A stretch of 64,000 bases of DNA, taken from the NCBI GenBank assembly GCA_002205965.3, contig NADL03000469.1:124001-188000 (forward strand), given 5' to 3'. The position numbers and the translations under genes are program-made. This document shows, piece after piece, positions 1 to 11,437 of the stretch (positions are counted from its first letter, which is position 1; every line of letters begins with the position of its first letter). Below the pieces are notes generated by a model. It was not told the DNA's origin. It was given only the letters and a program-made list of their open reading frames with translations, and ran no database searches. The stretch is from Kappaphycus alvarezii (Eukaryota > Rhodophyta > Florideophyceae > Gigartinales > Solieriaceae).

Positions 1-1478
1 AATTGTTTTCTCTTTTCCGCCCAAGGTAAATTTTTTTTGTTGTACTGATATTGTTGAAACATATTGTAGATAGAAACGAATTTTCCATACCGTCGGAGGT
101 TTGTATAAATATATTTTCGGGAACATAGCAATGATGACCGTGATCCACCAATGTTGTTATTGAATCGGTTGAATTATTTGCGGAGTTGAACTCTATGCGG
201 TTACCCGCCACATCAATAATGTTTGACTTTTTCGTAACATTTCTTCCGAAAATCCATTGCGATGATACAATAATTACCAGATACCTTATTTTCACCTGGT
301 TACCATTATTAGAAATAGCTGATAGAAATATAGAGCCGATTATTTTTCTTTTTTGGCTTGAATGAGCTCCATTTCCATATTGCAAGAAGGGATTTTCTTT
401 AACAGATTCGGGAAGATCATCAAGATTTCCATTCTATTCAGGTAAAAAAAATTGAAAGTGCTCGTAATTCAACAATTCCCATTGCACCATAAGGTGCTCC
501 ATCATCAAGTATCGGACCTGCATAAAATTCGTTTGTTGGAGAATCAATAACTGTTTTAGCCATATGAAACATTACAGGGCCAGTTATATTTTTATTTTTA
601 GTATTTTCTTTATTTTCTATTTTTGATGATGACCCTTTTAAAGTTTTGGTACCATTGCATTTATCTTTTTCATAAGCCAAATGTCCAATTTCACCACATC
701 AGTCACAAGTTGATTTTGCCTTGAGTGCAGCGAATTCTTCAGGGAGTAGTTTATGCTTGGGGTTTTTCTTGAAGTTATTCTCCTCTCCGTATAAAATATT
801 TAATTGATTTGAAGAAACATATTTTTGCGAATTCCCATTATCTTGTGTTAGGTTTTTTGGTTTATCGCATGCACGAATAATAGATGATATTTCGGAAAAT
901 TTGATTAATTCTAAAATTTTCATTTTTTCATATCTGCTTCTTCACCGTGCTTCGGAGATACAGCAGCCAAAATAGATACTCGCTGGTTTGAATCAATTTT
1001 CGAGTTAGTTAGGAATAGAAATGATACCGATGCTTCAGATAATTTCGAAGTGCCAGTAGATGAATGAAATCGGGCAATTTGAGCATCAAACCGTGATCCA
1101 AAATTTTTGAAAGACTCATTATCACCACGAGTAGTCTGCAAAAGATCCAAAAGTCTTTGAAATGTATCAGATATTGATGATAGAGGATACACGTTATGAA
1201 TAGCTTTAGCAATCGCCAATGCACCATTTCAGATTGAAATCCTGTATCTGGAATTTTCTTACAGATACCAAGAGCTCGTCCATATAATTTTGATTGTAAA
1301 ACAATACCTTGTACAGTTTTCGGAACCTTATTAAAGTTAGATGCTGGTAATAAATCTTGGACAGATTTCAATTTGTGTACAGCATCAAAATATTTTTCTT
1401 GAGGCCCTTTTCCATCTGTCCAAGGAGCCATTCTGAAATCCCAAGAAAATTTCGGCCTTGAAGGAAGTTCGGGGCGAT

Positions 1479-1491
1479 CTGGGCCTGTAAC
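1479..1491 (-). promoter_or_regulatory. primer-binding site matching initiator tRNA anticodon arm (diverged)
   Basis: The plus-strand sequence CTGGGCCTGTAAC directly abuts the LTR. It differs at two bases from CTGGGCCCATAAC in the sister element at 9027-9039, which matches the anticodon stem-loop of eukaryotic initiator tRNA-Met. Confidence 0.5.
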
Positions 1492-2052
1492 TGTAAAAGC
1501 TAGGTGATATGCGTAGATCCGAAATAGATAATTCCAAATAAATGAATAATAAATTGCCTGAAAAGGACTGAGAATAATAATAAAAAACCAATATTTATTG
1601 ATCGACGGGGAAACTTCGATGGCCCGACATTTGATAAAATTTTCTAACAGCCCAAGATTACTTATACCGCTGATCAGAGTAGAAAGCTACAGAGATTATT
1701 CCACCAGAATAATGATTGTAGACCAAATTCATGCTCAGTAATAATTATTGAATAATTATCCAGGTGAGCATTAATCCAAATAGTAATTTGCTGGCAATAC
1801 AATTCCATTAATTATAACTGCAGAATATAAAAACCAACTGAAAGACATAAAAATTGCTTCACGTGTAATACAGTATAAAAATGGGCCAGTGAAAAATAGA
1901 TAAAATTAGTTTTGGTGATTCAGAATAAATAAAAAATTGTAGGCCTCTGATAAAAAATTGTTCCTCAATGAGTAAAGATTTTCTGTATTCGATATGGAGA
2001 ACCAATTAAATAGTTTTCCAATACTTGTAAAATTACTTTTCCAATTTTCACA
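1492..2052 (-). repeat. 5' LTR of the copia element at 1-2052
   Basis: About 561 bp, starting TG and ending CA on the plus strand. It aligns along its length with the 551-bp LTRs at 4056-4606 and 9040-9590, for example the shared blocks around CTCAGTAATAATTATTG and ending CCAATTTTCACA. The partner LTR lies outside the window, so no target duplication can be tested. Confidence 0.8.
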
Positions 2053-3006
2053 CGTTTCCCCTGACCGCCAGTGGTCAGCGTCGTATATGGTCTTCCGCTG
2101 CTTCAGAATACTCCATGTTCGCTTTTGCGAGGACTGGTCGTCCAGGTCTGAAAGTACCGGCCAATAATTATAATAGTTCCTTACAGTACAAATGACCCAG
2201 TCTACTATCTACAGCTCGAACTTGGCCCCATTGGTTTTGAACGTTTTACTGCTGACCGCATGAAGCAAAAAGCACAGGTTAAGATGGAGTCGAAAGAAAA
2301 TACTTAGGCGGCCGACCCCCAGCCGACTCATTATATCGACCCCGACATGTGGCGTCTCGTATACATTCTTGTTTTCCGGTATACCTAGACAGCCCCCATC
2401 CTCTCTGCCCACCAGTCCACGTAAATCTTAGTCTATAACGACCACTAGGCCGTGAGGCTCAGTCCAAACCTGGAACTACCGGTTTCCTACAACTCTTTAC
2501 TGCCCCAGCGCGAATATTTTACCCATTAGATACACAAATTATGCGACAAAGCTGCAGATCCCTGTCCATCTGGCTTCGGTCGCAACGTCCTGGCATTCCA
2601 CGCATCCGCGCTATATGTAGTAGTGGAATGTCAGCCCGAGATCCCACTCCTCTTCTCTTGTACGGATCTTAGGTCCGTGGACATATTGTAATACCCTCTA
2701 ATTCTCCGCACTGCTGGCCTTTCATGCCCCGCATCCTTACACATTTCGGTAGAGAGATTTTCCCCAGGTGAAAACAAATTGTGTCTGATATGAGGATAAT
2801 GCTATGGCGGATAGACACCAGAGATTAACAGCAGTCTGCAGATCTACTGTATGCAACCTTTATTCCAAACTAGTACCGAAGTGCTGTATTGTAAGACCCT
2901 ACGCGCACCATAGACGATTGTTTCTATCTTCTGCGTGTAGCAATGCCCACTTGCGGCCTGCTTGACGGCTAGCATTTAGGTATCCTTTTAGGCATCGTAT
3001 TTCCTG
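2053..3006. other. unassigned stretch between two repeats
   Basis: About 950 bp of mixed composition between a copia LTR and a short dispersed repeat. I see no coherent reading frame, RNA gene or repeat here. The longest open stretches show no recognisable motif. Confidence 0.5.
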
Positions 3007-3118
3007 CCCCATTACTTTGCCTGAATACCTTTTTGAGTCGATTGTGACTGTCTGGAAAACATTGGTATAGATCGAATATATATCCAAGAGTAAAACACCC
3101 AAGCCTTTCCCCTTGCAG
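3007..3118 (-). repeat. dispersed short repeat, near-full copy (~110 bp)
   Basis: Runs from CCCCATTAC to CCTTTCCCC on the plus strand, with the central block GAGTCGATTG...CTGGAAAACATTGG and the block CCAAGAGTAAAACACCC. The same text recurs near 28.9, 30.4-30.7, 46.5, 49.0 and 54.65 kb. The two ends are not inverted repeats of each other, so it is not a classical TIR element. It may be a retroelement terminus or a small non-autonomous element. Confidence 0.7.
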
Positions 3119-3446
3119 AGGTTTGAACTATTGAGTGGCCTTTTCCTAAGATCTCTTCATGAGTCAAGATCCAACAAGAAGGCGTAGAGTCTAACCTACG
3201 GCTGTCGGTCTTGGTGTAAGTTACTTTATTTCCAGCGGTGACGGTGGAGTCCCGGCAACCCAAAGTGGGTGTAGGGCCATCCCCGAAATCAGAGTGATGA
3301 CCAGACTCGTGAGAGCTTCAAGGAATCCCGAATGGATTGAAGCCGAAGGGGGGTATTGTGGGATGCTAAAAAGTTTGAAAGATAGGGTCGGTTTTTGTGG
3401 CACGGAATATCCTAGAGGATGACGAGCAGTACCTCTTATTTTTCCT

Positions 3447-4050
3447 TAAAAGCCGAGTCAAGGCCGGCCAGCAGGCATGTTGCGTTGGAGACTACGGCCG
3501 CGGCAGCGTGCCCTTGGGAAAGCACCTCTCAGACCTGGCCATCGGTCTCCATCGCCCGAACGGCCACGCCCCCCGAGTCATCGGTTAGCACCCTGTAGGC
3601 GCCTGGGTACAAACCCCCTGTGGATATAGGCATAGGTACGAGCCTACCGTTCACGGAATTTGCCATAAAAGATTCCTATCTTGTATGCTTCGCGGAGACG
3701 GCCGCATGAAGGGAGGTTTGCGGATGAAAAGAGTGCACCCTCCTGCGGGAGAGCGCCAGGGGGTCGACGAATGTGACGTCGAAAAAGTTTGTACCGCCAT
3801 TGCCTCCCATCACGCGGATGTCTGGCCTCGTGCGATGGACCCCGTCTCACTGTTCAACAACGGGGTGGCAGGCCGCTTTCTGTAGGTCTTGCGAGCGGGA
3901 GGACGATTTGACGGTCGTGTCTTCGGGTTCCGTGCCCAGGATGGGTACAGTGCAGGAGATGGTGCCCGAAAGAGTCTCGGGCACGGCACGTGAAGGGTGA
4001 ACCGCGGAACTTGGACCAAGTATTGAAAGGCGATTGGAATGCGTCTCGCC
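3447..4050 (-). mobile_element. RLE-type non-LTR retroelement, C-terminal fragment
   Basis: The minus strand encodes the end of a retroelement polyprotein in more than one frame. In order, it shows a Cys/His knuckle (FGHHLLHC then RRHDR), a PD-(D/E)XK-like nuclease core (DIRVMG, FFDVTFVDPLA, a KH downstream), and a tail (PMPISTGGLYPGAYRVLTD, then AAAAVVSNATCLLAGL). This order is the one I know for C-terminal endonuclease and tail regions of RNA-directed DNA polymerases of metazoan and algal elements. The reverse transcriptase itself is absent. The fragment touches the left end of the copia element at 4056. Confidence 0.6.
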
Positions 4051-4055
4051 TAAAA
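4051..4055. repeat. target-site duplication, left copy (TAAAA)
   Basis: TAAAA lies immediately outside the left LTR and is repeated at 9591-9595 immediately outside the right LTR. A 5-bp duplication is usual for copia integrases. Confidence 0.8.
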
Positions 4056-4606
4056 TGCAAAATAATTGGGATAGGTAGATCCAAATAATAATAAATAGTT
4101 CCAACTTGAATAAATAAATAAATACCACAATTGGACTTAGAATGAATAATGAATAGAAAACCAAATTTAATAATATCTGATCGAGGGGAATATTTCGATG
4201 GCCCGAGGATGTAAAAATATTTCTAACAACCTAGACTACTTATACTCTACACCAGGGTGAACCTGCTACAAAAATCAGGTGAGCCGTTCAAAATTTTGGT
4301 AGACATAATTTAGGCTCAGCAATAATTATTGCAGTATTTTCCAGGTAAGCAATCATCCAGATAATAATTTGTTGGTAGCATAAATGTAATAATTATAGCC
4401 TGTATAATATAAAAACCCAACTGTAGGACATAAAAATTATTTCACACTGAATTCAGCATAAAATAGTGCCAGTGTAAAATAGATAAAATTATTCCTTGAT
4501 GATTCATAATAAATATAAATTGTGGGCCTCAATAAAAATATTGCTCCGCAATTCAGCATCACTGTAGGACACCGGGATAGAGATTAAAATATTGGTCAAT
4601 TTTACA
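4056..4606 (-). repeat. 3' LTR of the copia element (left)
   Basis: 551 bp, TG...CA, about 98% identical by eye to 9040-9590. On the minus strand it is preceded by the purine run AAAGGGGAAG, the likely polypurine tract for plus-strand priming. Confidence 0.9.
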
Positions 4607-7600
4607 CTACTTCCCCTTTGAAATATTGAATTAAATTTATCCTGTTGACTGAGATGAATCCCGAGATAAAATATTACTCATATCCATAGGTATAGATCCA
4701 TCAAATAAAAGGAGCTTGAGCATGTCAGATACAGGACTGTCCTTTTTTGTGAGCGGTCGGAGGGATTAATTGAACCAGGTATCCATAGCATTTTCTTGAT
4801 TTTGTTCGTTTCGAAATTATATCGAATTAATTGAACATCCGCTCTAATAGCTTTATCTTCAGGCACACGACAAGTAGATAGAGAGCTGAATAGATCTTTT
4901 GAATCAACAGCAACATGAAGAGGAATATTGATGTTTAGAAGTGTACTGTATGCTGCTGCAATAATTTTTCCTTCCTCGATAGCTTCACCAGCAGCCAATA
5001 TTTCACCTGATGAATAGATTTAACAGGACGCCGAGATAGATGTGAATGCCAATAAATTGTATGAAATATTGAATTACAATTTAAGGAGCCAATTAGCAAC
5101 CCACCAATACATCCAAGTTGCGCATTTGTCGATCCGGCTGGTTTTCCTGCATCAGAAAAAACAACAACTGATAAATTGAAATTTCCAGAAACTTCCGGGC
5201 GCCATACATGCTTGTAGAACCAAAAGATTTTAAATTCCGAAGCATAGAAGATTGATAGATAAATCACGAACCAATGGATTTGACCTTTTCTGTTGTAAAT
5301 AACTTGCTGTAAAGGCAGAACTGGAGATGCAACCATACCCAAATAGACAATTGATCCGTTTAACGAATTAAAAGCAAAGTTTTCAAATGAGTTCATTTCT
5401 TCATCAGGTTGTTTTCGACGATTTCTTGATATTGAATGGGTTCCAGTCCATTTAGCTTTTCATCAGCTGAGACATTAATTTTATAGTCATCAAACTGCAT
5501 GATTTTAACTGCATTGAAATAAAAAGATCCAGGACTATGTACGATTGTACCAAGCTTATATACTTTCCAAGATCTTGGATAAATTGCTTCTTTATTTTTT
5601 TTTGTCCAGTAATAAGTATATCATCGACCAATTTAAAAACAAGCAGAATTAATGATCCTTTTAAACTCATGAAAAATAATTGGGGTATATAAACGACTGA
5701 TTTCAATCCGAGGTCAAAGAAAGTATTATCAGAGTGTATTTGCCATTTTGCATTCGCGTTGACTAACCCATATGAAGCAGACAGTAATAACCAATAGAAG
5801 GATTTTTCGGAGCATTCCCGAGGAGGTCTCACATAAACATCTCGTAATGCTGATCCAGATTCTAAAAATGCAGACTTCACATCAACCTTTGATAAATTCC
5901 ATTTAAAAATTGTAGCAATTGATAAGAGAATTCTAATTGCCATCGGAGAACAAGATTCCGAATCAGTTCTCAAATTATTTTTCTCCTTGTCCTCATTTCC
6001 ATGCGGAGCAATTCGAGCCTTGCAATAATATTTTCCATCATCCAAAATTTTTATTTTGTATAAAACGTGACTGGATATTACATTCAGTCGGGAGGAATTT
6101 TTGAAACATGAATTTTTGAACACGTAGTGAGAAAATATTTTCTTCCGTATTGTACGCATTTGAAATAATATGAGATGGAGTCCAGATGCTTGATGAAGTA
6201 AAAATTCTTTAGATCCAAACCTTTTATGATAAAAACTCAGATCTTTTTGTTCAGATGATTTCAATTCCGTTCCAGGTAACAACTCAATTTCATGCGCATC
6301 AATTCCATCGTTTTCATCAATAGGGATATGAATTAAATTTTCAGGGTGCAGGGAACTAAGTTCAGATTCAATCGGAACATGTTCGAGAGATAATATGTTT
6401 TTAGATTCTGATAAATTTCCATCACTTTCTGATTCATTATATTTTTCGACATCAGTATTCATATTTGGTTAAAATTACCATCATCAGAATGATCGTCAAA
6501 ATTGTTTTCGCCCACATTCTTCACTTCGTAATATTTGTTTCATCAGAAATATCTTCCACAGAATATTCAATAGACTGATTCAATAAATCATTTGCCTTTT
6601 GAATTTGGTATGCTAGTTCATTAGATGAAACGGAATGTCGGACATCTTCAATTGCAGCATGTATAAATTTTCCATTGGATCCAGGTACTGTGACGATAAG
6701 AGATTTTTTGTCGAATTTCAATACTGGTTTGGGCGATGACCAAGATCCTTTTTCTGATTTGGTAGATGAATAAAAATTTCCACAATATCGCCAACATTAA
6801 TTGGAATATCGGTCACAGACTTTGATTTTAGAATAAGATTTAATTTCCTCTTGGCTATTAGCTCATTATGAGCTTCTCTTAAATCATTTGGTAGACTTCG
6901 AGGACCAGAATTATCGATGGGTCGAGTGTGACCAGTGGCAAGCTCGTATGAAGAAACAACATCATTTCCATATAAATCATTCGATATTTGAAACATTCGA
7001 GCAATACGAACCGTATTACTTGCAGAAGAATCGGATATTTTTAAACGGATATAAATGTCTCTCAATATTTTATGTTTTGACTCAATATAATTTTTGTTAT
7101 GGCGGCGGGAACCAATAGGACAAAACGAAATTCCTCTTTCCTCAAGATAGCTTCTAAAATTATCATTGTCAAACGCCTGATCTCCCATTAAATAGTTAGG
7201 GTCCCAAAATGGTGTTAACCGAGAGTCTCAATACAATCAACGCAATTTTCCATCCTTAAAGAGGGCACTATTGAACCAGTTGAATACCTGGTAACTGAGT
7301 CCATAATGTGAAAAATATCCAAGTTTTCCACAAAAAAATGATCCACACAAACCAATTCATTAAATCGCGAGATATAGAGCTTAAAGATACTGCACGAGGA
7401 TGAGATGGTTTTTTGTGACATACAAAATTTGCAGGAGTCAATTATGCTTGATAAATATTTTTTGCATTCATCGTCCATATAAAATTTCTTTGTAACAATA
7501 GTTTTATATCATCATAATTTGAGTGACCACATACATGTTTGTGAACCTTATTAATTATTTTCTTCTTTTCAGCCCAAGATATATTTTTTGATGTATTGAT

Positions 7601-9026
7601 ATTGTTGGAACAAATTGCTGATAGAAATGAGTTTTCAATAGGTTCGGATGATTGTATAAATATATTTCCGGGTACATAACAATGATGACATGATCCACCA
7701 ATGTTATAGAATCGATTGAATTATTTGCGGACTCGAACTCGATGCGATTGTCCGTCATATGAATAAATTTGATTTTCTTGTGATATTTCTTCCAATAACC
7801 CATTGAGATGATCCACTGATTATTAGATGCCTTATTTTAACCTGATTTCCATTGTCTGAAATAGCTGATAAAAATATTGAACCGATCATTTTTCTTTTTT
7901 CGCTTGAGTGGTCGCCATTTCCGTATTGCCAGAAGGGCGTGTCCTTGATACATTCAGGAAGTTCATCAAGAATTCCATTCCATTCCGGTAAAATAAATTT
8001 CGAAAGTGCTCGTAATTCAACAATACCCATTCCACTATACGGTGCTCCATCATCAAGTAACGGACCTGGGTATAACGTATTTGACGGAGAATCAAGCACC
8101 GTTTTTACCATATGAAATGTTACAGAACCAGAATCATTTTTGTCTTTGATATTTTCTGCATTTCCCATTCTAGATGATGAACCTTTATGATAATTTTTAG
8201 CACCTTTCATTTATCTTTTTCATAGGCCCAATGGCCAATTTCTCCACATCGGTCACAAGTTGATTTTGCCTTGAGCGCAGCAAAGTCTTCAGGAGATAAT
8301 CTTTGCTTATTATTTTTCTTGAAATTTTTCTTTTCTCCGTATGAAATATTTGATTGACTTGAAGAGATATATTTTTGAGCATTTCCATATATTTGATTTG
8401 TATTTTTTGGTTTATCAATGCACGAATAATAGATGATATTTCTGAATATTTGATTAATTCTAGGATTTTTCCTTTTTCCAAATCGGCTTCTTCATGCTTC
8501 GGAGAAGCAGCAGCCAAAATAGATACTCGCTGGTTTGAATCAATTTTGGAATTAGCCAGGAGCAAAAATGATACCAGTGCTTCAGGTAATTTCGAAGTAC
8601 CAGTAGATGAATGAAATCGGGCAATTTGAGCATCAAACCGTGATTCAAAATTTTTGAAAGACTCACTATCACCACGAGTAGTGTGCAATAGATCTAAGAA
8701 TTTTTGAAATGTATCTGATATAGATGATAGAGGATCCACCTTATGAATAGCGTTAGCAATCGCTAATGCACCATTTTCAGACTGAATTTCTGTGTCTGGA
8801 ATTTTCTTACAAATATCAAGAGCTCGTCCAAATAATTGTGATTGTAAGACAAGACCTTGTACTGCCTTAGGAACCTTATTAGAATTTGATGCTGGTAGTA
8901 AATCATGAACAGATTTCCATTTTTGAACAGCATCAAAATATTTTTCTTGAGGTCCTTTAGTATCTGTCCAAGGAGCCGTGCGAAAATCTCATGAAAATTT
9001 CAGCCTTGAAGGAATTTCGGGGCGAT

Positions 9027-9039
9027 CTGGGCCCATAAC
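9027..9039 (-). promoter_or_regulatory. primer-binding site for a half-tRNA (initiator Met)
   Basis: The plus strand reads CTGGGCCCATAAC, directly beside the LTR. This is the 3' side of the anticodon stem-loop of eukaryotic initiator tRNA-Met, not the tRNA 3' end. Drosophila copia and yeast Ty5 are known to prime with a tRNA cleaved in its anticodon loop, and this site has that form. Confidence 0.75.
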
Positions 9040-9590
9040 TGCAAAATAATTGGGATAGGTAGATCCAAATAATAAAAATAGTTCCAACTTGAATAAATAA
9101 ATAAATGCCACAATTGGACTTAGAATGAATAATGAATAGAAAACCAAATTTAATAATATATGATCGAGGGGAATATTTCGATGGCCCAGGATGTAAAAAT
9201 ATTTCTAACAACCTAGACTACTTATACTCTACACCAGGGTGAACCTGCTACAAAAATCAGGTGAGCCGTTCAAAATTTTGGTAGACATAATTTAGGCTCA
9301 GCAATAATTATTGCAGTATTTTCCAGGTAAGCAATCATCCAGATAATAATTTGTTGGTAGCATAAATGTAATAATTATAGCCTGTATAATATAAAAACCC
9401 AACTGTAGGACATAAAAATTATTTCACACTGAATTCAGCATAAAATAGTGCCAGTGTAAAATAGATAAAATTATTCCTTGATGATTCATAATAAATATAA
9501 ATTGTGGGCCTCAATAAAAATATTGCTCCACAATTCATCATCACTGTAGGACACCGGGATAGAGATTAAAATATTTGGTCAATTTTCACA
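9040..9590 (-). repeat. 5' LTR of the copia element (right)
   Basis: 551 bp, TG...CA, the partner of 4056-4606. Element transcription should start within it and run towards lower coordinates. Confidence 0.9.
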
Positions 9591-9595
9591 TAAAA
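9591..9595. repeat. target-site duplication, right copy (TAAAA)
   Basis: Pairs with 4051-4055 and fixes the outer limits of the copia element. Confidence 0.8.
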
Positions 9596-10545
9596 CCCTT
9601 CCGCGGGTGACCCTAGTTTAAAATGCTTCTTGTCGATTCCTATCAGCATCGGGGTGATGGGCCGTCGAGGTGGTGACCGGCAACGGGGATGCGGTGTGGG
9701 GGATGGTTGCCTCGTAGCGTGCACAATGTCGTTGGTTTCGAGCAGTATGCACCGGGATGGCAAAGCGTGTACCGCTTTCCCGCATGATTGTTCCTTTTCC
9801 AGTTTCGCAGTCGTGATTCTCGTTGGCGCAGAGGATGTGGTGTGCTTTGGTGGTTGGTTTGTGAGTAGGCATTTTCCATAATGTTGCCGATGGGCATTGC
9901 TCGACAGTGTCAGGGTGATGGTATCCCGCATTTCCGGGGGGTTGGATTGGTGACGGAATGGGCTTCCCACGGACGCCGAATGGGGCAAATTTGTGAGAGT
10001 GAAGGTTGGGAGCAGGAAGACTTTTGCGAGTGCATGTAAAGCATTGTGTGAGCGGTGGTTGCAAGCGGAGATTGCATGATTGATTGTGTTGGCGTAGACG
10101 TTTGGCAACAGTGCGCGAAATGAGGTCTGGATGTGGGACATGACGGGCAATGGTGTGGTAAAGAATTTATTGCAAGGTGGGCAAACATTAGTTCCCGGAA
10201 GGGGAACATTGTGCTCGTGCTACGGGACAGGGGCGTGGCCGGGCAGACAAAAACTGTGCGCTGTAGCAACTTGAGCGGAACATATTTTTGCAATGTAAAG
10301 CACCCTAACATTTCCCCTGCGGCAACCTGATGGGTGACCATAGTCGGCAGGTCGTCTGGAACAGGAAGCGGTATAGGCGGGGTTGTTACGGCATAGCATG
10401 GGCCGTGTGGGTTCGGTGCCGTATGTGACACTTGGAGTATGAGAATAGAAAGAGGGCGCCTGTAACGGTACGTAACGGTGGTAGCAGCGGCAGCCGCAGT
10501 GACGTCGGTGTGCGAGATACCGGTTGAGCCGACCATGGTGATGGC
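9596..10545 (-). mobile_element. possible N-terminal part of an RLE-type retroelement
   Basis: The minus strand shows open reading in shifting frames with a zinc-finger-like start (CPPCNKFFTTPLPVMSHIQ), followed by ALHALAKVFLLP. A C2H2-like finger followed by an LPK/LAK-type block is what I recall of the N-termini of RLE retroelement proteins whose C-terminal piece sits at 3447-4050. The copia element lies between the two pieces, so they may be halves of one older element, but the reverse transcriptase that should lie between them is missing. The region is GC-rich compared with its surroundings. Another reading is an unrelated host gene remnant. Confidence 0.35.
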
Positions 10546-10654
10546 CAGGAGGTGAGCGACTGCCGTGAGGTTTGGTGTCTGTTGTGGGGAGCGTGGGCTA
10601 TGCCGCGGGCCGGGGTAGTGGCATGTTTGCAGAGGCCCCAGTCATTTGTTATTG

Positions 10655-10715
10655 TGGGGGAATTTGGGGTGTTTTTAATGCATGAAAAATATGGTCAGCT
10701 GTTCCCTAAGGGATG
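10655..10715 (+). repeat. dispersed repeat terminus, variant type
   Basis: The sequence GGGGGAATTTGGGGTG...TTAATGCATGAAAAATATGGTC matches copies at about 33.07-33.12 and 48.56-48.62 kb. There it directly follows RLE retroelement tails in minus orientation, so it is probably the 3' terminus of such an element. Confidence 0.5.
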
Positions 10716-10840
10716 TCGTGATGGTAAAGGCTTACAATGGTTGCAAGGGTGTTTAACAGTCTACGTGAACCGTTGGTACCTAGTAATTTACCAAAAAGTG
10801 TAGTGTGCTCCGCGAAAGTCCCAGTGTACTGGCACACATT

Positions 10841-10940
10841 TGCGTCCTATGGGATTCGAACCCATGCTCACAACTGTGAAGCAGAATGCTGCGATCTGAT
10901 ATCCTTGAGTCTGCCGCCTTAACCGCTCGGCCAAAGACGC
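10841..10940 (-). tRNA. tRNA-Leu(CAA) with a 17-nt intron
   Basis: The minus strand folds as a class II tRNA. The acceptor stem is GCGTCTT with AGGACGC, discriminator A, D arm GCC/GGC, anticodon stem GCAGA/TCTGC, a long variable arm TCACA/TGTGA, and T arm ATGGG-TTCGAAT-CCCAT. The anticodon CAA is at 10905-10907. A 17-nt intron (10887-10903) sits one base 3' of the anticodon, the canonical nuclear position, and tRNA-Leu(CAA) is one of the tRNAs that often carries one. It decodes UUG. No T-run follows directly; the nearest pol III terminator-like run is about 45 bases downstream (near 10793). It looks intact and functional. Confidence 0.93.
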
Positions 10941-11437
10941 GGATCGTTGCACATCTCCCTTATTTTCCGATCAGATTTGTCAAGATTATTATACAAACAA
11001 ATAAATTTTATCCACGTGGCATACGTGGCAAAACGGATATGAAAAAAGGAGAATATGTTGAGCACTCTGAGCGGATGTGGCACCTGGAGTAGACCAGCAA
11101 TGATGCATTGATCGCATCGATTTGGGCATCCCATTGATACCGTTGTTCTGCGGTAATCGACCCGCTTCGAATAAAAGTAGAAAACGCCCGCTCTAAACAA
11201 ACAACTACCCGACAGGTACCAAACAAACGCCCGCTGATTCCCAGCAACTCCAACCGTTCACCTCCACCATGCTTCTCCATCCGGTCACCACTCCCTTGCC
11301 GCCCGCTAAACTCCCAAATACCCCCCAAACAATCCCCCTCCCCCCTCCCCGCAACCCCGCCCTCCGCCCCTACAAAACAACCCGCCTCCTCGCCCACCGT
11401 GAATCCTCCCACCGCTATCGCACACAAAAATCGCACC
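10941..11437. other. intergenic, likely 5' region of the zinc-finger gene
   Basis: This lies between the minus-strand tRNA and the plus-strand zinc-finger gene, so both start outward from it. A TATA-like AATAAAAG occurs near 11171. From about 11240 the plus strand turns strongly C-rich, as in the coding region that follows. Confidence 0.4.

Larger units (their letters stand above)
1..2052 (-). mobile_element. Ty1/copia LTR retrotransposon, 5' part only
   Basis: This is the 5' part of a copia element read on the minus strand, cut off by the window start. It has an LTR at 1492-2052, then a primer-binding site, a gag-like region (about 0.7-1.45 kb), a protease-like region around the DDGAPYGAMG motif (about 0.5 kb), and the start of the integrase region at the window edge. 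The same order and wording recur in the element at 4056-9590, so both belong to one family but are clearly diverged. The coding interior is broken in several places. It is a dead copy, older than its neighbour judging by the divergence. Confidence 0.85.
4056..9590 (-). mobile_element. Ty1/copia LTR retrotransposon, full length, young
   Basis: A complete 5.5-kb copia element on the minus strand. It has LTRs at both ends, a TAAAA target duplication, a primer-binding site (9027-9039) and a polypurine tract beside the left LTR. Parts in transcription order: gag with a CCHC knuckle (about 8.95-8.2 kb), protease with a DDGAP motif (about 8.05 kb), integrase (about 7.5-6.5 kb), reverse transcriptase with LVDDILI (about 6.45-5.45 kb) and RNase H with VDSKDLFSSLS (about 5.3-4.7 kb). 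The domain order protease-integrase-RT-RNase H defines copia. The RNase H wording and AAGEAIEEGK resemble algal/GalEa-type copia elements, from memory. The LTRs differ at roughly ten positions in 551, so insertion is recent. The coding interior is nevertheless broken in about eight places, so this copy looks dead. Confidence 0.92.
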
